DNA from: Nucisporomicrobium flavum
GTDB lineage: Bacteria; Actinomycetota; Actinomycetes; Mycobacteriales; Micromonosporaceae
Direction: 5' to 3'
Assembly (NCBI RefSeq): GCF_016464385.1
Contig: NZ_JADMLH010000013.1
Coordinates: 208,104-272,103, forward strand
Length of the DNA: 64,000 nucleotides
Every line of letters begins with the position of its first letter. Position 1 is the stretch's first letter. A program made the position numbers and the translations under genes. Below the pieces are notes generated by a model. The model ran no database searches. It saw only the letters and a list, made by a program, of their open reading frames with translations, and was not told the origin of the DNA. This document shows, piece after piece, positions 33,573 to 42,875 of the stretch.

Positions 33573-34524
33573 CGATCTCACCAAGCCCGGGTACGGCCGC
33601 CGCCGCAGCGGGAAGGGCTTCGCCTACCTGGACCGCGACGGCAAGCCGCTCAAGGACGCCGACGAGGTCGAGCGGGCCAAGGCGCTCGTCATACCGCCGG
33701 CGTGGACCGACGTGTGGATCAGCCCGGACCCGCGCGGGCATGTCCAGGCCACCGGCGTCGACGCGGCCGGCCGCAAGCAGTACGTGTACCACCCCGAGTG
33801 GCGGACGGCCCGCGACGAGGCGAAGTTCGACCACGCTCTCGAGGTCGCCGAGAAGCTGCCGGACATCCGCTCGCGGCTCTGCGCGGACCTGAGCAGCCGG
33901 GGGCTCACCCGCGCCCGGGTGCTGGCCGCCGTCACCCGGCTGCTCGACATGGGCATGTTCCGGGTCGGCAGCGACCAGTACGCCCAGCGCGACGAGGACC
34001 CGTCGTTCGGCCTGTCCACGCTGCGCCCCGAGCACGTGCGCACCGGCCGCGGCTGCGTGGTGCTCGAGTTCGTCGGCAAGTCCGGCAAGGACCACGCCCG
34101 GCCGGTGGAGGACGGCGAGGTCTGCCAGGTGCTGCGCGACCTGCGGAAGCGGCGCTCGGGCGAGGACCGGCTGTTCGCGTACTACGACAAGGGGCAGAAG
34201 CGGTGGCGGGAGGTCCGCGCCGACGACATCAACGAGTACCTGCGCGAGATCAGCGGTACGCAGATGACCGCGAAGGACTTCCGTACGTGGCACGGCACCG
34301 TCAAGGCCGCCGAGGAGCTGGCCGAGGCGGGACCGCAGAAGACGAAGACCGCCCGCAAGAAGGCCGTGTCGCACGCGATGAAAGAGGTCGCCGAGCTGCT
34401 CGGGAACACCCCGGCCGTGGCGCGCGCCTCGTACGTGGACCCGCGCGTGGTCGAGGCGTACGAGAAGGGTGAGACGGTCGACGAACCGACCGAGGAAGCG
34501 GTCCTCGACCTCCTCACCGACTGA
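33556..34524 (+). CDS. Type IB DNA topoisomerase
   Basis: 322 residues, poxvirus/bacterial TopIB type: KGFAYLDRDGKPL start, IPPAWTDVWISPDPRGHVQA, FRVGSDQYA (Arg), KSGKDH (Lys), DFRTWHGT (Arg and His region) and the nucleophilic Tyr in VARASYVDPRV. It relaxes supercoils by a 3'-phosphotyrosyl intermediate. The gene overlaps the last glycosyltransferase by 17 bases, an odd functional partner; it may simply use the operon's transcription. Confidence 0.93.
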   Translation: MRLRRSDLTKPGYGRRRSGKGFAYLDRDGKPLKDADEVERAKALVIPPAWTDVWISPDPRGHVQATGVDAAGRKQYVYHPEWRTARDEAKFDHALEVAEKLPDIRSRLCADLSSRGLTRARVLAAVTRLLDMGMFRVGSDQYAQRDEDPSFGLSTLRPEHVRTGRGCVVLEFVGKSGKDHARPVEDGEVCQVLRDLRKRRSGEDRLFAYYDKGQKRWREVRADDINEYLREISGTQMTAKDFRTWHGTVKAAEELAEAGPQKTKTARKKAVSHAMKEVAELLGNTPAVARASYVDPRVVEAYEKGETVDEPTEEAVLDLLTD

Positions 34525-34550
34525 GCCGCTCAGACCTGCCTCTCAGATAT

Positions 34551-34563
34551 GGGATAGCATCCC
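34551..34563. promoter_or_regulatory. Dyad and -10 region before the XRE-cupin gene
   Basis: GGGAT-AGC-ATCCC is a perfect dyad ending five bases before the GTG start; TAGCAT (34555-34560) inside it is a reasonable -10 element for a leaderless transcript starting at 34568. The overlap suggests autoregulation by the XRE protein. Confidence 0.45.
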
Positions 34564-34567
34564 GCAT

Positions 34568-35128
34568 GTGAGAGAAGCCCTGGACGACCGCCTCGCCGCG
34601 CGCCTCGCCGCGTTGCGGGTGCAACGGGACTGGTCGCTGGACGACCTGGCCGGCCGGACCGGCGTCAGCCGCTCCACCCTGTCCCGCCTCGAACGGGGCG
34701 AGATCAGCCCCACCGCGTCCCTGCTCGGCAAGCTGTGCACCGCGTACGGCTGGACCATGTCCCGCCTGCTCGCCGACGTCGAGGCCGCGCCACCGCCCGT
34801 GGTCCGGGCCGGCGACCAGAGCGTCTGGCGCGACGACGCCTCGGGCTTCACCCGCCGCGTGGTGTCGCCGCCGCACGCCGGGCTGCGCGGCGAGCTGATC
34901 GAAGGGGTGCTCGACCCGGGCGCCGACATCCGGTACGACGCCCCGCCCGTCGCCGGCCTCGAACAGCACGTCTGGGTCCTCGCCGGCGCGCTGCAGCTCA
35001 CCGACGGCGACACCACCCACGACCTGGAGACCGGCGACTGCCTGCGGTTCCGCCTGTGGGGGCCGACCCGCTTCCGGAACCCGGGCTCCGAGCCGGTCCG
35101 CTACGCCGTCGTGGTGGTCCTGCCGTGA
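34568..35128 (+). CDS. XRE-family regulator with C-terminal cupin domain
   Basis: 186 residues. Helix-turn-helix (WSLDDLAGRTGVSRSTLSRLE, residues about 20-40) followed by a cupin beta barrel (GLEQHVWVLAGALQLTDGD, GDCLRFRLWGPTRF). This layout is common for small-molecule-responsive repressors. GTG at 34568, probably leaderless. The stop overlaps the start of the acetyltransferase gene (GTGA), so the two are co-expressed. Confidence 0.9.
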   Translation: MREALDDRLAARLAALRVQRDWSLDDLAGRTGVSRSTLSRLERGEISPTASLLGKLCTAYGWTMSRLLADVEAAPPPVVRAGDQSVWRDDASGFTRRVVSPPHAGLRGELIEGVLDPGADIRYDAPPVAGLEQHVWVLAGALQLTDGDTTHDLETGDCLRFRLWGPTRFRNPGSEPVRYAVVVVLP

Positions 35129-35646
35129 TCGAACGCCTGACGTCCGTCACGTTCGCTGCCGCCGTCCCGGACCTGGCGGACCTCCTGGTCGACGCGGTGG
35201 CCGGGGGAGCCTCGGTCGGCTTCCTCGCCGGCTTCGACCGCCCGGCGGCCACGGCGTGGTGGCAGGAGCGGGCCGCGGCCGTCGCGGACGGGAGCCTCGC
35301 GGTGTGGGTGCACCGCGACCCGCACGGCATCACCGGGACGATCAGTCTCGCGTACGCGGGCAAGCCCAACGCCCGCCATCGCGCCGAGATCGTCAAGCTC
35401 GCGGTGCATCACGTCGAGCGGGGCCGCGGGGTGGGCCGCGAACTCCTCGCCACCGCGGAGGAGGCCGCCGCGGCTGAGGGCATCACGCTGCTGCTGCTGG
35501 ACACGGAGACGGACAGCCCCGCCGACCACCTCTACCGCTCGGCCGGCTGGCAGCGGTACGGCGTCGTCCCGGACTATGCCGCGGGGCCCGAGGGCCGGCT
35601 CAAGGCCTGCAGCTTCTACTACAAGACGGTCGGGGCCGGCCGATGA
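35125..35646 (+). CDS. GNAT-family N-acetyltransferase
   Basis: 173 residues. The acetyl-CoA loop is AEIVKLAVHHVERGRGVGRE with RGRGVG, followed by LLLLDTETDSPADHLYRSAGW. The XRE-cupin gene immediately before it is the likely regulator. Acceptor unknown; tabtoxin- and antibiotic-resistance-like GNATs look similar. Confidence 0.88.
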   Translation: MIERLTSVTFAAAVPDLADLLVDAVAGGASVGFLAGFDRPAATAWWQERAAAVADGSLAVWVHRDPHGITGTISLAYAGKPNARHRAEIVKLAVHHVERGRGVGRELLATAEEAAAAEGITLLLLDTETDSPADHLYRSAGWQRYGVVPDYAAGPEGRLKACSFYYKTVGAGR

Positions 35647-35653
35647 GCAGGCC

Positions 35654-36277
35654 ATGCCCGCCATCCGAGCCCGGCAGCTGCTGATCGACTTCGGCGAGGT
35701 CATCAGCCTCGCCCAGCCGGCCGCCGCCGTCGCCGCGCTGGCGGTCGACGCCGGGCTGCCCGCCGCCGAGTTCACCGCGCGCTACTGGGCCCACCGGCCC
35801 GGTTACGACCGTGGCGCGAGCGCGCTCGGCTACTGGACCGCCGTGCTCGGCCATGAGCCCGGAAAAGCGCAGTTGCGCCGCCTCGTCGCCCGGGACGTCG
35901 CGAGCTGGCTGCACCTCGACGCCGGCACGCTCGCCCTGCTGGACCAGGTGCATGCTACGGGCGTACCCATGTCGTTGTTGTCGAATGCACCGCGGGAGCT
36001 GGCCCGCGAGCTGGAGCGGCACCCCGCCCTGAGGCCCTTCGCGCACCTGCTGTTCAGCGCCGACCTGAGCCTGGTCAAGCCGGATACGGCCATCTTCACC
36101 GCCGCGCTGGGGGCGCTCGGCGCCGCACCCGCCGACGTCGTCTTCGTCGACGACCGGGCGGACAACGTCGCGGCCGCCGCCGCGCTCGGCCTGCGAGCCT
36201 GCCTCTTCACCGCCACGTCCGCCTGCCGCGCCGAGATCTTCACAGTCACCGCCGGGATGTCCCAGCTCGCCGCATGA
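35654..36277 (+). CDS. HAD-superfamily hydrolase
   Basis: 207 residues. The family motifs are present but the first is altered: LLIDFGEVISL replaces the usual DxDGT, with the nucleophile Asp kept and the acid/base Asp replaced by Gly-Glu. Motif II is LLSNAPRE, motif III KPDTAIF and motif IV FVDDRADNV. The changed motif I is shared with the haloacid dehalogenase/epoxide-hydrolase-like branch. ATG at 35654 lies seven bases after the acetyltransferase stop. Confidence 0.82.
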   Translation: MPAIRARQLLIDFGEVISLAQPAAAVAALAVDAGLPAAEFTARYWAHRPGYDRGASALGYWTAVLGHEPGKAQLRRLVARDVASWLHLDAGTLALLDQVHATGVPMSLLSNAPRELARELERHPALRPFAHLLFSADLSLVKPDTAIFTAALGALGAAPADVVFVDDRADNVAAAAALGLRACLFTATSACRAEIFTVTAGMSQLAA

Positions 36278-36285
36278 CCCGCTGC

Positions 36286-36648
36286 TCAGGGCAGGCGGCG
36301 GCGGCCGGCGAACCCGAGATCCAGGCGGTGGTACCAGCCGAGCTCGGCCTCGCCCTCCAGCCAGCACAGCAGCACCGGTACGCCGTCCAGCGTCGCCGGG
36401 AAGTCGACGAGCAGCGGCGCCACGCCCTTGAGCTCGGCGCCCGTCTGCTGCACCTCGGTCATGAGCTCGTCGAGCCGGGCCTCCGCCGCCTTGCGTTCCG
36501 CGAGCCCGCCCAGCGGGGACGGCTGGCCGCCCGGGGTGAGCGCGGCCGACAGTTCCACCATGTCGGCGCGGACGGCCACCAGCTCGTCCAGCACCGGCCG
36601 GAGCCGGGCCAGCTCGGCCTGCGCCTCATCGGGCGTGAACAGTCCCAT
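36286..36648 (-). CDS. DUF2203 family protein
   Basis: 120 residues matching DUF2203: LFTPDEAQAELARLRPVLDE at the start, a helical hairpin, then GVAPLLVDFPATLDGVPVLL and the end LGWYHRLDLGFAGRRRLP. Function unknown; the family occurs in many bacteria as a small helical protein. It converges on the HAD gene. Confidence 0.85.
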   Translation of the reverse strand: MGLFTPDEAQAELARLRPVLDELVAVRADMVELSAALTPGGQPSPLGGLAERKAAEARLDELMTEVQQTGAELKGVAPLLVDFPATLDGVPVLLCWLEGEAELGWYHRLDLGFAGRRRLP

Positions 36649-36713
36649 GACGATCAGTCTTTCACCCCGCGTGGCGCCGAATCACCCGGCCGTCCGCGGG
36701 TACTCGGACGGTC

Positions 36714-36911
36714 ATGACCAGCGAGCAGAACGAGAACGTGCCCACCACGGTGACCGATTCGGGCAGCAGCACCGACCAGCAGATCTCCGGCTACGAGGAG
36801 GAGGGCTCCTTCCTGACCGACGAGGCGCCGGCGCCGACCACGCCCGCGCACGGCAGCAGCAATGCCGGCGTCAACGAGACCGGCGCGAACCGCCCGTCGC
36901 GCAGCTCGTAG
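36714..36911 (+). CDS. Small acidic, disordered protein
   Basis: 65 residues, acidic and Ser/Thr/Glu-rich (QQISGYEEEGSFLTDE), without a fold signature. G/C at third positions is very high across its length. Its last 121 bases lie antisense to the 3' end of cydDC, and both frames share the same wobble positions, so codon bias there cannot tell which is coding; the 77-base non-overlapping part is the independent support. No strong ribosome-binding site. Confidence 0.4.
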   Translation: MTSEQNENVPTTVTDSGSSTDQQISGYEEEGSFLTDEAPAPTTPAHGSSNAGVNETGANRPSRSS

Positions 36912-39900
36912 GCGGCGTCCACCAGGTCGAGCCCCTCGGTGCGGTGGGTGAGCAGCAGCACCGTACGCCCGTCGGCGGCGCCGAGCAGGTCGGTCATCAG
37001 CTCCTCGGCGGCCGCCTCGTCCAGCCCCTCGGTGGGCTCGTCGAGGATGAGCAGCTCCGGGCGGGCGAGCAGGGCCCGTGCGGTCGCCAGCCGCCGGCGC
37101 TGACCGCCCGACACGGTGCTGCCCGCGGCGCCGAGGAGGGTGTCCAGGCCGTCGTCCAGCCCGGCGAGCCACGGGCCGAGGCCCACCCGGGTCAGGGCCG
37201 CGGCCAGCTGCGGGTCCGTCGCGGCCGGGTCGGCGAGGCGCAGGTTCTCCCGTACGGTCGAGGCGAAGACGTGGTCCGCCTCGTCGCCGACCAGGACCGT
37301 CCGCTGTGGACGGTGCACCGTACCGGCGCGCGGGTCGAGCAGCCCGGCGACCACGGCGGCCAGCGTCGACTTGCCCCCGCCGGAGGGTCCCCGCACGGCC
37401 ACCTTCGCGCCGCGCGGCACGTCGAGGTCCACGCCCCGCAGGCTGGGCGGCCGCTCCGGGTCCCACCCCGCGACGAGGCCGCCGACGGTCAGCCGGTCGG
37501 CGTGCGGGACCGTACGGGTGGCGCTCGGCGGCTGCGTCGCGATCTCGTCCAGCCGGTGCCGGGCACCGTCCGCGCGCCGCCTCGCCACCGCGGCGTCCGG
37601 CAACGTGGCGACCGGCTCGCCGAGCGCCACGACGCCGAGCAGCAGCACGGCCGACCACTCGGCGGAGAGCCCGCCCGCGTCGCGCAGCACGAGTGCGGTC
37701 CCGGCGACGGCCACCGCCCACCCCGCGAGGCTCAGGGCCGACGCCGCGCCGGCAGCGCGGGCGGCTCGAGCTTCGAGGGTGGCCAGGGCCCGGCTCCGCC
37801 GGTCGGGTACGCCCAGCGCGTCCCCGCCCCGCACCGCGAGCTCCTCCACGCCGTCCACGGTCTCCACCATGGCGTCCCGTAGCCGGGCACGGGCGGTTCC
37901 GGTCGCCGCCTCGGCCCGCCCCGCCTGCCACCCGGCCAGCGCGGGAGCGAGACCCACCGAGACCAGGACGCCCAGGCCCAGCGGTACGGCGGTCCACCGC
38001 GACACCCCGGCCGCCACCGCGACCCCGGCGAGCACCGTCACCGCGGCGGACAGGGCGGGGAGCCGTCCGCGCAGCAGCCCGTCGACCCGCAGGTCCACGT
38101 CGCCGGCCACGCGGCCCAGCAGGTCACCGCGGCGCCGCAGCCGCGGTCCGGGCACCCGGGGGACGAGGTCGGCGAACACCCGCGACCGCCACTCGCCGAG
38201 CCGCGCGAACGCCACGTCGTGCGCGACGAGCCGTTCCAGGTAGCGCAGCAGCGGCCGGGCGACGGCCGAGCCGCGGACGAGCACGACCGCGGTGGAGAGG
38301 GTGAGAACCGGCGGCAGGAACGAGGCACGGACGAGCAGCCAGGCGGCGGCGCCGGTCAGGACCAGCCCGGCCAGCGACGACGCCGTACCGAGCGCGACGG
38401 CGGTGCCCGCTCGCCGCGGCAACCAGGCTGTCTTCCTAGGATGCTCTACGGGGTGTGCGGCAGGCCGCGTCTCTCGGCCGGCCGGGGACGGGACTGCTTG
38501 GGCGGGCGCGGCCACGTCGATGACCCGATCCGCCTCGGTCAGCAGCGCCCGCCGGTGCGCGACCGCCAGGACCGCGCAGCCCTGGGCCGCTGCCGTGCGC
38601 AGTTGGGCCACGACGAGTCGTTCCGTCTCCGCGTCGAGGTGGGCGGTCGGCTCGTCCAGCAGCAGTACGACCGGGCGCCGGGACGCGGCCCGCAGCAGCG
38701 CGGCGAGTGCCAGCCGCTGGCGCTGTCCCGCGGACACGCCGCTGCCCAGCTCCCCGAGGATCGTCTCCGGGGTGACCTCGTCGTCCAGGCCGACCGTGCG
38801 CAGCGCGGCCCGGACCTCGGCGGGCGCCGCGCCCGGGAAGACGTCGGCGACCGTACGGACGTGCGGCAGCGTCGGCCGTTGCGGCAGGTACAGCACGCCG
38901 GGGCCGGACAGCTCGACGTGGCCCTCGTCGGCCGGCTGCAACCCGGCGAGGACGCGCAGCAGCGTGGTCTTGCCCGCGCCGGAAGGGCCGCGCACCGCCA
39001 CCAGCTCGTGGTCGCGTACCGCCAGGGGGCCGGTGACCAGCGCGTCCCGCCCGGCGCCGGGGTAGCGGGCGCGCAGGGCGGTCGCGTACACCGCGGGGCG
39101 GTCGCCGCCGCCGGTCGTGGGCAGGTACGCCGCGTCGTCGCTCAGCACCTCGTCCACCTCTCCGATCACCGCGGACGCGTCCGCGCTCGCGTGGTAGCGG
39201 GCCGCCATCTCGCGCAGCGGCCGGTACGCCTCCGGGGCCAGCAGGATCACCAGCAGGGCGTCGCCGAGTCCCATGCCGCCGCTCGCGACGCGCAGGCCGG
39301 CCTCCACCGCGATCAGCCCGACGGACAGCGTGCCGACGAGGTCGAGCGCGGTGGAGGACAGGAAGGCGACGCGCAGGACCCGTACGGTCGCGGTCCGGTG
39401 CTGGTCGGTGAGGTCGCGCACGACGGCGGTCTGGCGTTCGGCCCGGCCGTACACCCGCAGGGTCGCCAGGCCGCGTACGACGTCGAGGAAGTGGCCCGCC
39501 AGGCGGGCGTCGGCCTGCCACGCCTGCCGGGCGCGCTGCTGCGTCGCCCAGCCGACCAGCGCGCCGAGCAGCGGTACCAGCGGCAGCGTGAGCAGCGCGA
39601 TCAGGGCGGAGAGCGGGTCGACGACGGCCATCGCGGTCAGGACGAGCGGGGGCAGCAGCACGCCCAGCGTCAGGGCGGGCAGGTATCCGGTGAACCACGG
39701 CCGCAGCGCGTCGAGCCCGCCGGTCAGCACGGCGCTCAGCCGGCCGCTGCCGTAGCTCGCGACCCAGGCCGGCCCGTGTCGCAGCGCCGCCGCGAGCGTG
39801 CCGCGCCGCAGCTCGTCGGTGACCCGGGCGGCGGTGCGCTGGGCGGCGATCTGCTCGGCCCAGGTGAGGGCGGCCCGCGCCAGGAGCGCCGCGGCGAGCA

Positions 39901-40060
39901 TTCCGATCGCGTCGCGGCCGGTGACGATGCGGGTCAGGGCGACGGCGACGGTCACGGTGACGGCCGCCTGTCCGGCGCCGATCAGGGACAGGAGCGCGAT
40001 TCCCGTACGCCCGGAGCGCGCGTGCCGCAGCAGCCGGGGGTCCAGGGGCGCGCGGCTCAC
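36791..40060 (-). CDS. cydDC: Fused CydD-CydC ABC exporter for cytochrome bd assembly
   Basis: 1089 residues: two full half-transporters in one chain. The CydD-like half has Walker A GPSGAGKTT and Walker B VVLLLDEPTAHLD; the CydC-like half has GPSGGGKST, VSGGQRRRLATARAL and LLILDEPTEGLD. CydDC exports cysteine/glutathione-type thiols or haem-related factors needed to assemble bd oxidase. GTG at 40060 overlaps the cydB stop (GTGA). The C-terminus runs about 25 residues beyond the usual end and overlaps a small gene on the other strand. Confidence 0.93.
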   Translation of the reverse strand: MSRAPLDPRLLRHARSGRTGIALLSLIGAGQAAVTVTVAVALTRIVTGRDAIGMLAAALLARAALTWAEQIAAQRTAARVTDELRRGTLAAALRHGPAWVASYGSGRLSAVLTGGLDALRPWFTGYLPALTLGVLLPPLVLTAMAVVDPLSALIALLTLPLVPLLGALVGWATQQRARQAWQADARLAGHFLDVVRGLATLRVYGRAERQTAVVRDLTDQHRTATVRVLRVAFLSSTALDLVGTLSVGLIAVEAGLRVASGGMGLGDALLVILLAPEAYRPLREMAARYHASADASAVIGEVDEVLSDDAAYLPTTGGGDRPAVYATALRARYPGAGRDALVTGPLAVRDHELVAVRGPSGAGKTTLLRVLAGLQPADEGHVELSGPGVLYLPQRPTLPHVRTVADVFPGAAPAEVRAALRTVGLDDEVTPETILGELGSGVSAGQRQRLALAALLRAASRRPVVLLLDEPTAHLDAETERLVVAQLRTAAAQGCAVLAVAHRRALLTEADRVIDVAAPAQAVPSPAGRETRPAAHPVEHPRKTAWLPRRAGTAVALGTASSLAGLVLTGAAAWLLVRASFLPPVLTLSTAVVLVRGSAVARPLLRYLERLVAHDVAFARLGEWRSRVFADLVPRVPGPRLRRRGDLLGRVAGDVDLRVDGLLRGRLPALSAAVTVLAGVAVAAGVSRWTAVPLGLGVLVSVGLAPALAGWQAGRAEAATGTARARLRDAMVETVDGVEELAVRGGDALGVPDRRSRALATLEARAARAAGAASALSLAGWAVAVAGTALVLRDAGGLSAEWSAVLLLGVVALGEPVATLPDAAVARRRADGARHRLDEIATQPPSATRTVPHADRLTVGGLVAGWDPERPPSLRGVDLDVPRGAKVAVRGPSGGGKSTLAAVVAGLLDPRAGTVHRPQRTVLVGDEADHVFASTVRENLRLADPAATDPQLAAALTRVGLGPWLAGLDDGLDTLLGAAGSTVSGGQRRRLATARALLARPELLILDEPTEGLDEAAAEELMTDLLGAADGRTVLLLTHRTEGLDLVDAAYELRDGRFAPVSLTPALLLPCAGVVGAGASSVRKEPSSS

Positions 40061-41037
40061 GAGGGCACCCGCTCGCTGGCGACCCGGCGGCGGAACACCC
40101 AGTACGAGAACGCCTGGTAGACGAGCACGCCCGGCAGCACGACGACCCCGACGACGCTGAGCAGCCGCAGCGCCGAATCCGTGGCCGCCGCTCCGGTCAT
40201 GGTGAGCGACCAGGCGGGGTCGAGCGTGCTGCGCAGGACGACGTCGCCGTGTGCGGTGAACACTGCGACGACCGCGGCGGCCACGCCCAGCGCGGTGCCG
40301 CCGAACGCGACGAGCTCGCGGCCGTGCCGGGCCACCAGGGTGATGCCCATGCACAGCACCGCCGCGGCGAGCACGAGCCGGCTCCCGGTGGCGAAGCCGG
40401 CCCCGCCGAGGGAGACCGTCCCGACGGCGGCGACGCGTACGCTCCACCGGCGTGCCCGGGCATGCACGGGCCCGGTGGTGCGCAACGCGAGGAAGGCAGC
40501 CCCGATGAGCAGGGCGGCGTAGAGCGCGAGGCCGGCGCCCGCGAGCGCGGGCCAGGAGAGCAGCGGGCCGAGGCTGCGGTTCAGGCCGCTGCCGGTGACC
40601 TGCCCGTCCGCGCCCAGCGCGAGCCCGTGGGTGAGTACGCCGAGCACCGCGCCCCAGAGCAGCACGATGGCCGTGGAGCTGGCGGCGAGGGCGGTGTCGC
40701 AGCGGCGGCGCCACCGTTCACCGTCGCCCTTGCCGCGGAACTCGAGGGCGACGCCGCGGACGGCCAGCAGCAGCAGGAGGACGGTCATGGGCAGGTAGAG
40801 GCCGGACAGCAGGGCGGCGTACCAGTCGGGGAAGGCGGCGAAGGTGACGCCGATCGCGGCGACGAGCCACACTTCGTTGCCGTCCCAGAACGGACCGACC
40901 GTGCGCACGATCGCTCCGCGTTCGTGGTCGTCGCGGCCGAGCACCGGGCCCAGCACGCCGACGCCGAAGTCGAAGCCTTCCAGGACGAAGAACAGCACCC
41001 AGCAGAGCACGACGAGCGAGAACCAGACCGTGACCAT
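40057..41037 (-). CDS. cydB: Cytochrome bd oxidase subunit II
   Basis: 326 residues, about eight membrane helices. The start WFSLVVLCWVLFFVLEGFDFGVG is the CydB signature, with GPFWDGNEVWLVAAIG and the terminal YQAFSYWVFRRRV. It pairs with CydA in quinol:O2 oxidoreduction. ATG at 41037 with GAGGAG upstream, 11 bases after the cydA stop. Confidence 0.96.
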   Translation of the reverse strand: MVTVWFSLVVLCWVLFFVLEGFDFGVGVLGPVLGRDDHERGAIVRTVGPFWDGNEVWLVAAIGVTFAAFPDWYAALLSGLYLPMTVLLLLLAVRGVALEFRGKGDGERWRRRCDTALAASSTAIVLLWGAVLGVLTHGLALGADGQVTGSGLNRSLGPLLSWPALAGAGLALYAALLIGAAFLALRTTGPVHARARRWSVRVAAVGTVSLGGAGFATGSRLVLAAAVLCMGITLVARHGRELVAFGGTALGVAAAVVAVFTAHGDVVLRSTLDPAWSLTMTGAAATDSALRLLSVVGVVVLPGVLVYQAFSYWVFRRRVASERVPS

Positions 41038-41048
41038 CGTGACGCTCC

Positions 41049-42431
41049 TCAGTAGACCGGGGCGGGGATCTTCTCGGCGGCCGGCTCGGCGGCTGGCGCC
41101 GGGGCGAGGGGTTGCCGGGAGAGGTGGCGGACGAGGCGCAGCCAGACGACCGCGAGGATGCCGTAGACGACGGCGAAGCCGATGAGCGACGCGAGGACCT
41201 CGCCGCGGGTGAGGCCGGGGGAGATGCCGTCGGCGACCCGCGAGATGCCGAACGCGAGCCAGGGCTGCCGGGCGGTCTCGGTGAAGATCCAGCCGAAGGT
41301 GTTCGCGGCCGCCGGCAGGATCGGGATCAGCGGCAGGAAGCGCAGCACCAGCGGGTGGGTCCTGCGCCCCTTGCGCGTGCTCCACAGGTAGTACGCGGCC
41401 ACGGCGGCGGCGAGCATGCCGATGCCGATCATGAGCCGGAACGTCCAGAACGCCACCGGGACCATCGGGATGTAGCTGCCGGGGCCGTACTGGGCGGCGT
41501 ACTGGGCCTGGAGGTCGTCGAGGCCCTGCACGGTGGCGCCCGGGCTGCCGGCGGCGAGGATCGACAGCAGCTTGGGGATCTCGACGCTGAGGAACGGCTC
41601 CCCGCCGTCCGGGCTGCCGAGGGCGAAGACGGAGAAGGGCGCGCCGGTGGTGGTGGCGTACAGGGCCTCGGCGGCGGCCATCTTCATCGGCTGCACCTCG
41701 GTGATGACCTTGCCGAGGTGGTCGCCGGTCAGCGCGGTCAGCGCCCCACCGGCCACGGTGAGCCAGGCACCGAGGCGGGCCAGCGTACGGAATCCGGCCT
41801 CCCCGGCGGCGCGCAGCCGCCACACGCCGATGGCCAGCAGCAGCGATCCGCCGGCCATCAGCGCGCCGGCGAGGGTGTGCGGGAACGCGGCGAGGTTGAC
41901 CTTGTTGAGCAGCAGCGCGCCGAAGTCGTCGAGCCGGGCGCGCCCGGTGACCGGGTCCAGGGTGTACGCCACCGGGTTCTGCATGAACGAGTTGGCGGCG
42001 AGGATGATGAAGGCGCTCATGACGGTGCCGAGCGCGACGACGACGATCGTGGCGGCGTGCACCTTGCGGGGCAGCCGGTCCCAGCCGAAGTACCACAGCG
42101 CGAGGAACGTGGCCTCGAGGAAGAACGCGAGCATGCCCTCGATGGCGAGCGTGGGGCCGAAGACGTCGCCGTAGAAGCGGGCGAAGCTGCTCCAGCCCAT
42201 GCCGAACTGGAATTCCTGCACGAGCCCGGTGACCACGCCGACGGCGAAGGTGACGATCAGCAGCTTGCCCACGAACTTGGTGAGGTCGCGGTACTTGTCG
42301 TCGCCGGTGCGCAGCCAGGTGAGCTGGAGGCCGGCGGCCGTGGCGGCGAGGCTGATCGACAGCGGCACGAAGAAGTAGTGGTAGATCGTCACGACCGCGA
42401 ACTGCAGCCGGGTCAGGTCGAGCACGTCCAT
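41049..42431 (-). CDS. cydA: Cytochrome bd oxidase subunit I
   Basis: 460 residues. Haem-ligand region LQFAVVTIYHYFFVPLSI (His near 18), GLVQEFQFGMGW with the conserved Glu, NPVAY, KMAAAEA and the quinol-site end ETARQPWLAFG (the usual GRQPW has Ala for Gly). The Q-loop is short, as in most actinobacterial bd oxidases. ATG at 42431 preceded by AAGGGGA. Divergent from a blaI-like gene with overlapping dyads between them. Confidence 0.96.
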   Translation of the reverse strand: MDVLDLTRLQFAVVTIYHYFFVPLSISLAATAAGLQLTWLRTGDDKYRDLTKFVGKLLIVTFAVGVVTGLVQEFQFGMGWSSFARFYGDVFGPTLAIEGMLAFFLEATFLALWYFGWDRLPRKVHAATIVVVALGTVMSAFIILAANSFMQNPVAYTLDPVTGRARLDDFGALLLNKVNLAAFPHTLAGALMAGGSLLLAIGVWRLRAAGEAGFRTLARLGAWLTVAGGALTALTGDHLGKVITEVQPMKMAAAEALYATTTGAPFSVFALGSPDGGEPFLSVEIPKLLSILAAGSPGATVQGLDDLQAQYAAQYGPGSYIPMVPVAFWTFRLMIGIGMLAAAVAAYYLWSTRKGRRTHPLVLRFLPLIPILPAAANTFGWIFTETARQPWLAFGISRVADGISPGLTRGEVLASLIGFAVVYGILAVVWLRLVRHLSRQPLAPAPAAEPAAEKIPAPVY

Positions 42432-42444
42432 GCCGGGTCCCCTT

Positions 42445-42490
42445 CTACGACGTCTCGTAGTAGATACTACGGCGCGTAGTACGACGTCGT
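42445..42490. promoter_or_regulatory. Overlapping dyads between cydA and blaI
   Basis: Three dyads lie in the 75-bp gap: CTACGA-cgtc-TCGTAG (42445-42460), CGTAGTA-ga-TACTACG (42456-42471) and the palindrome ACGACGTCGT (42481-42490). Their shared half-site (C/T)GTAG/CTACG resembles the TACA/TGTA-type sites of BlaI/MecI proteins. They cover the presumed promoters of both cydA and blaI. Confidence 0.7.
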
Positions 42491-42506
42491 GAGTAGAGTG
42501 GGTCAC

Positions 42507-42875
42507 ATGGCACTCGGGGACCTCGAACGCGAGGTCATGCAGCAGTTGTGGGACGCCGGTGAGCCGCTGACCGTGCGGCAGGTGCACGAGCGCCTGAGCC
42601 GGCGGCGGGAGTTGGCGTACACGACCGTCATGACCGTGCTCGACCGCCTCGCCAAGAAGGGTGTGGTCACCCAGCAGAAGGCCGACCGCGCCTACCGGTA
42701 CGCACCCGCGCAGTCGCGCGAGGAGATGACGGCCGCGCTGATGCTCGACGCGCTCAGCGCCGCGCCCGACGGCGTACGCGACGCGGCGCTGGCCCACTTC
42801 GTCGGGCGCCTGGACCCCTCGGCGCTGACCGCCGCGATCGAGGCGGCCCGGAAGGAATCGGCCGCGGAGTCGTGA
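42507..42875 (+). CDS. BlaI/MecI/CopY-family repressor
   Basis: 122 residues. Winged helix LGDLEREVMQQLWDAGEPLTVRQVHERL (part: LEREVMQQLWDAG), RELAYTTVMTVLDRLAKKG and a C-terminal dimerisation helix pair. In known systems such repressors are cleaved or displaced after signalling by an M56 membrane peptidase; here that peptidase gene follows with a GTGA overlap. Start ATG at 42507; the GTG at 42489 lies inside a dyad. Likely targets are itself and cydA. Confidence 0.9.
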   Translation: MALGDLEREVMQQLWDAGEPLTVRQVHERLSRRRELAYTTVMTVLDRLAKKGVVTQQKADRAYRYAPAQSREEMTAALMLDALSAAPDGVRDAALAHFVGRLDPSALTAAIEAARKESAAES

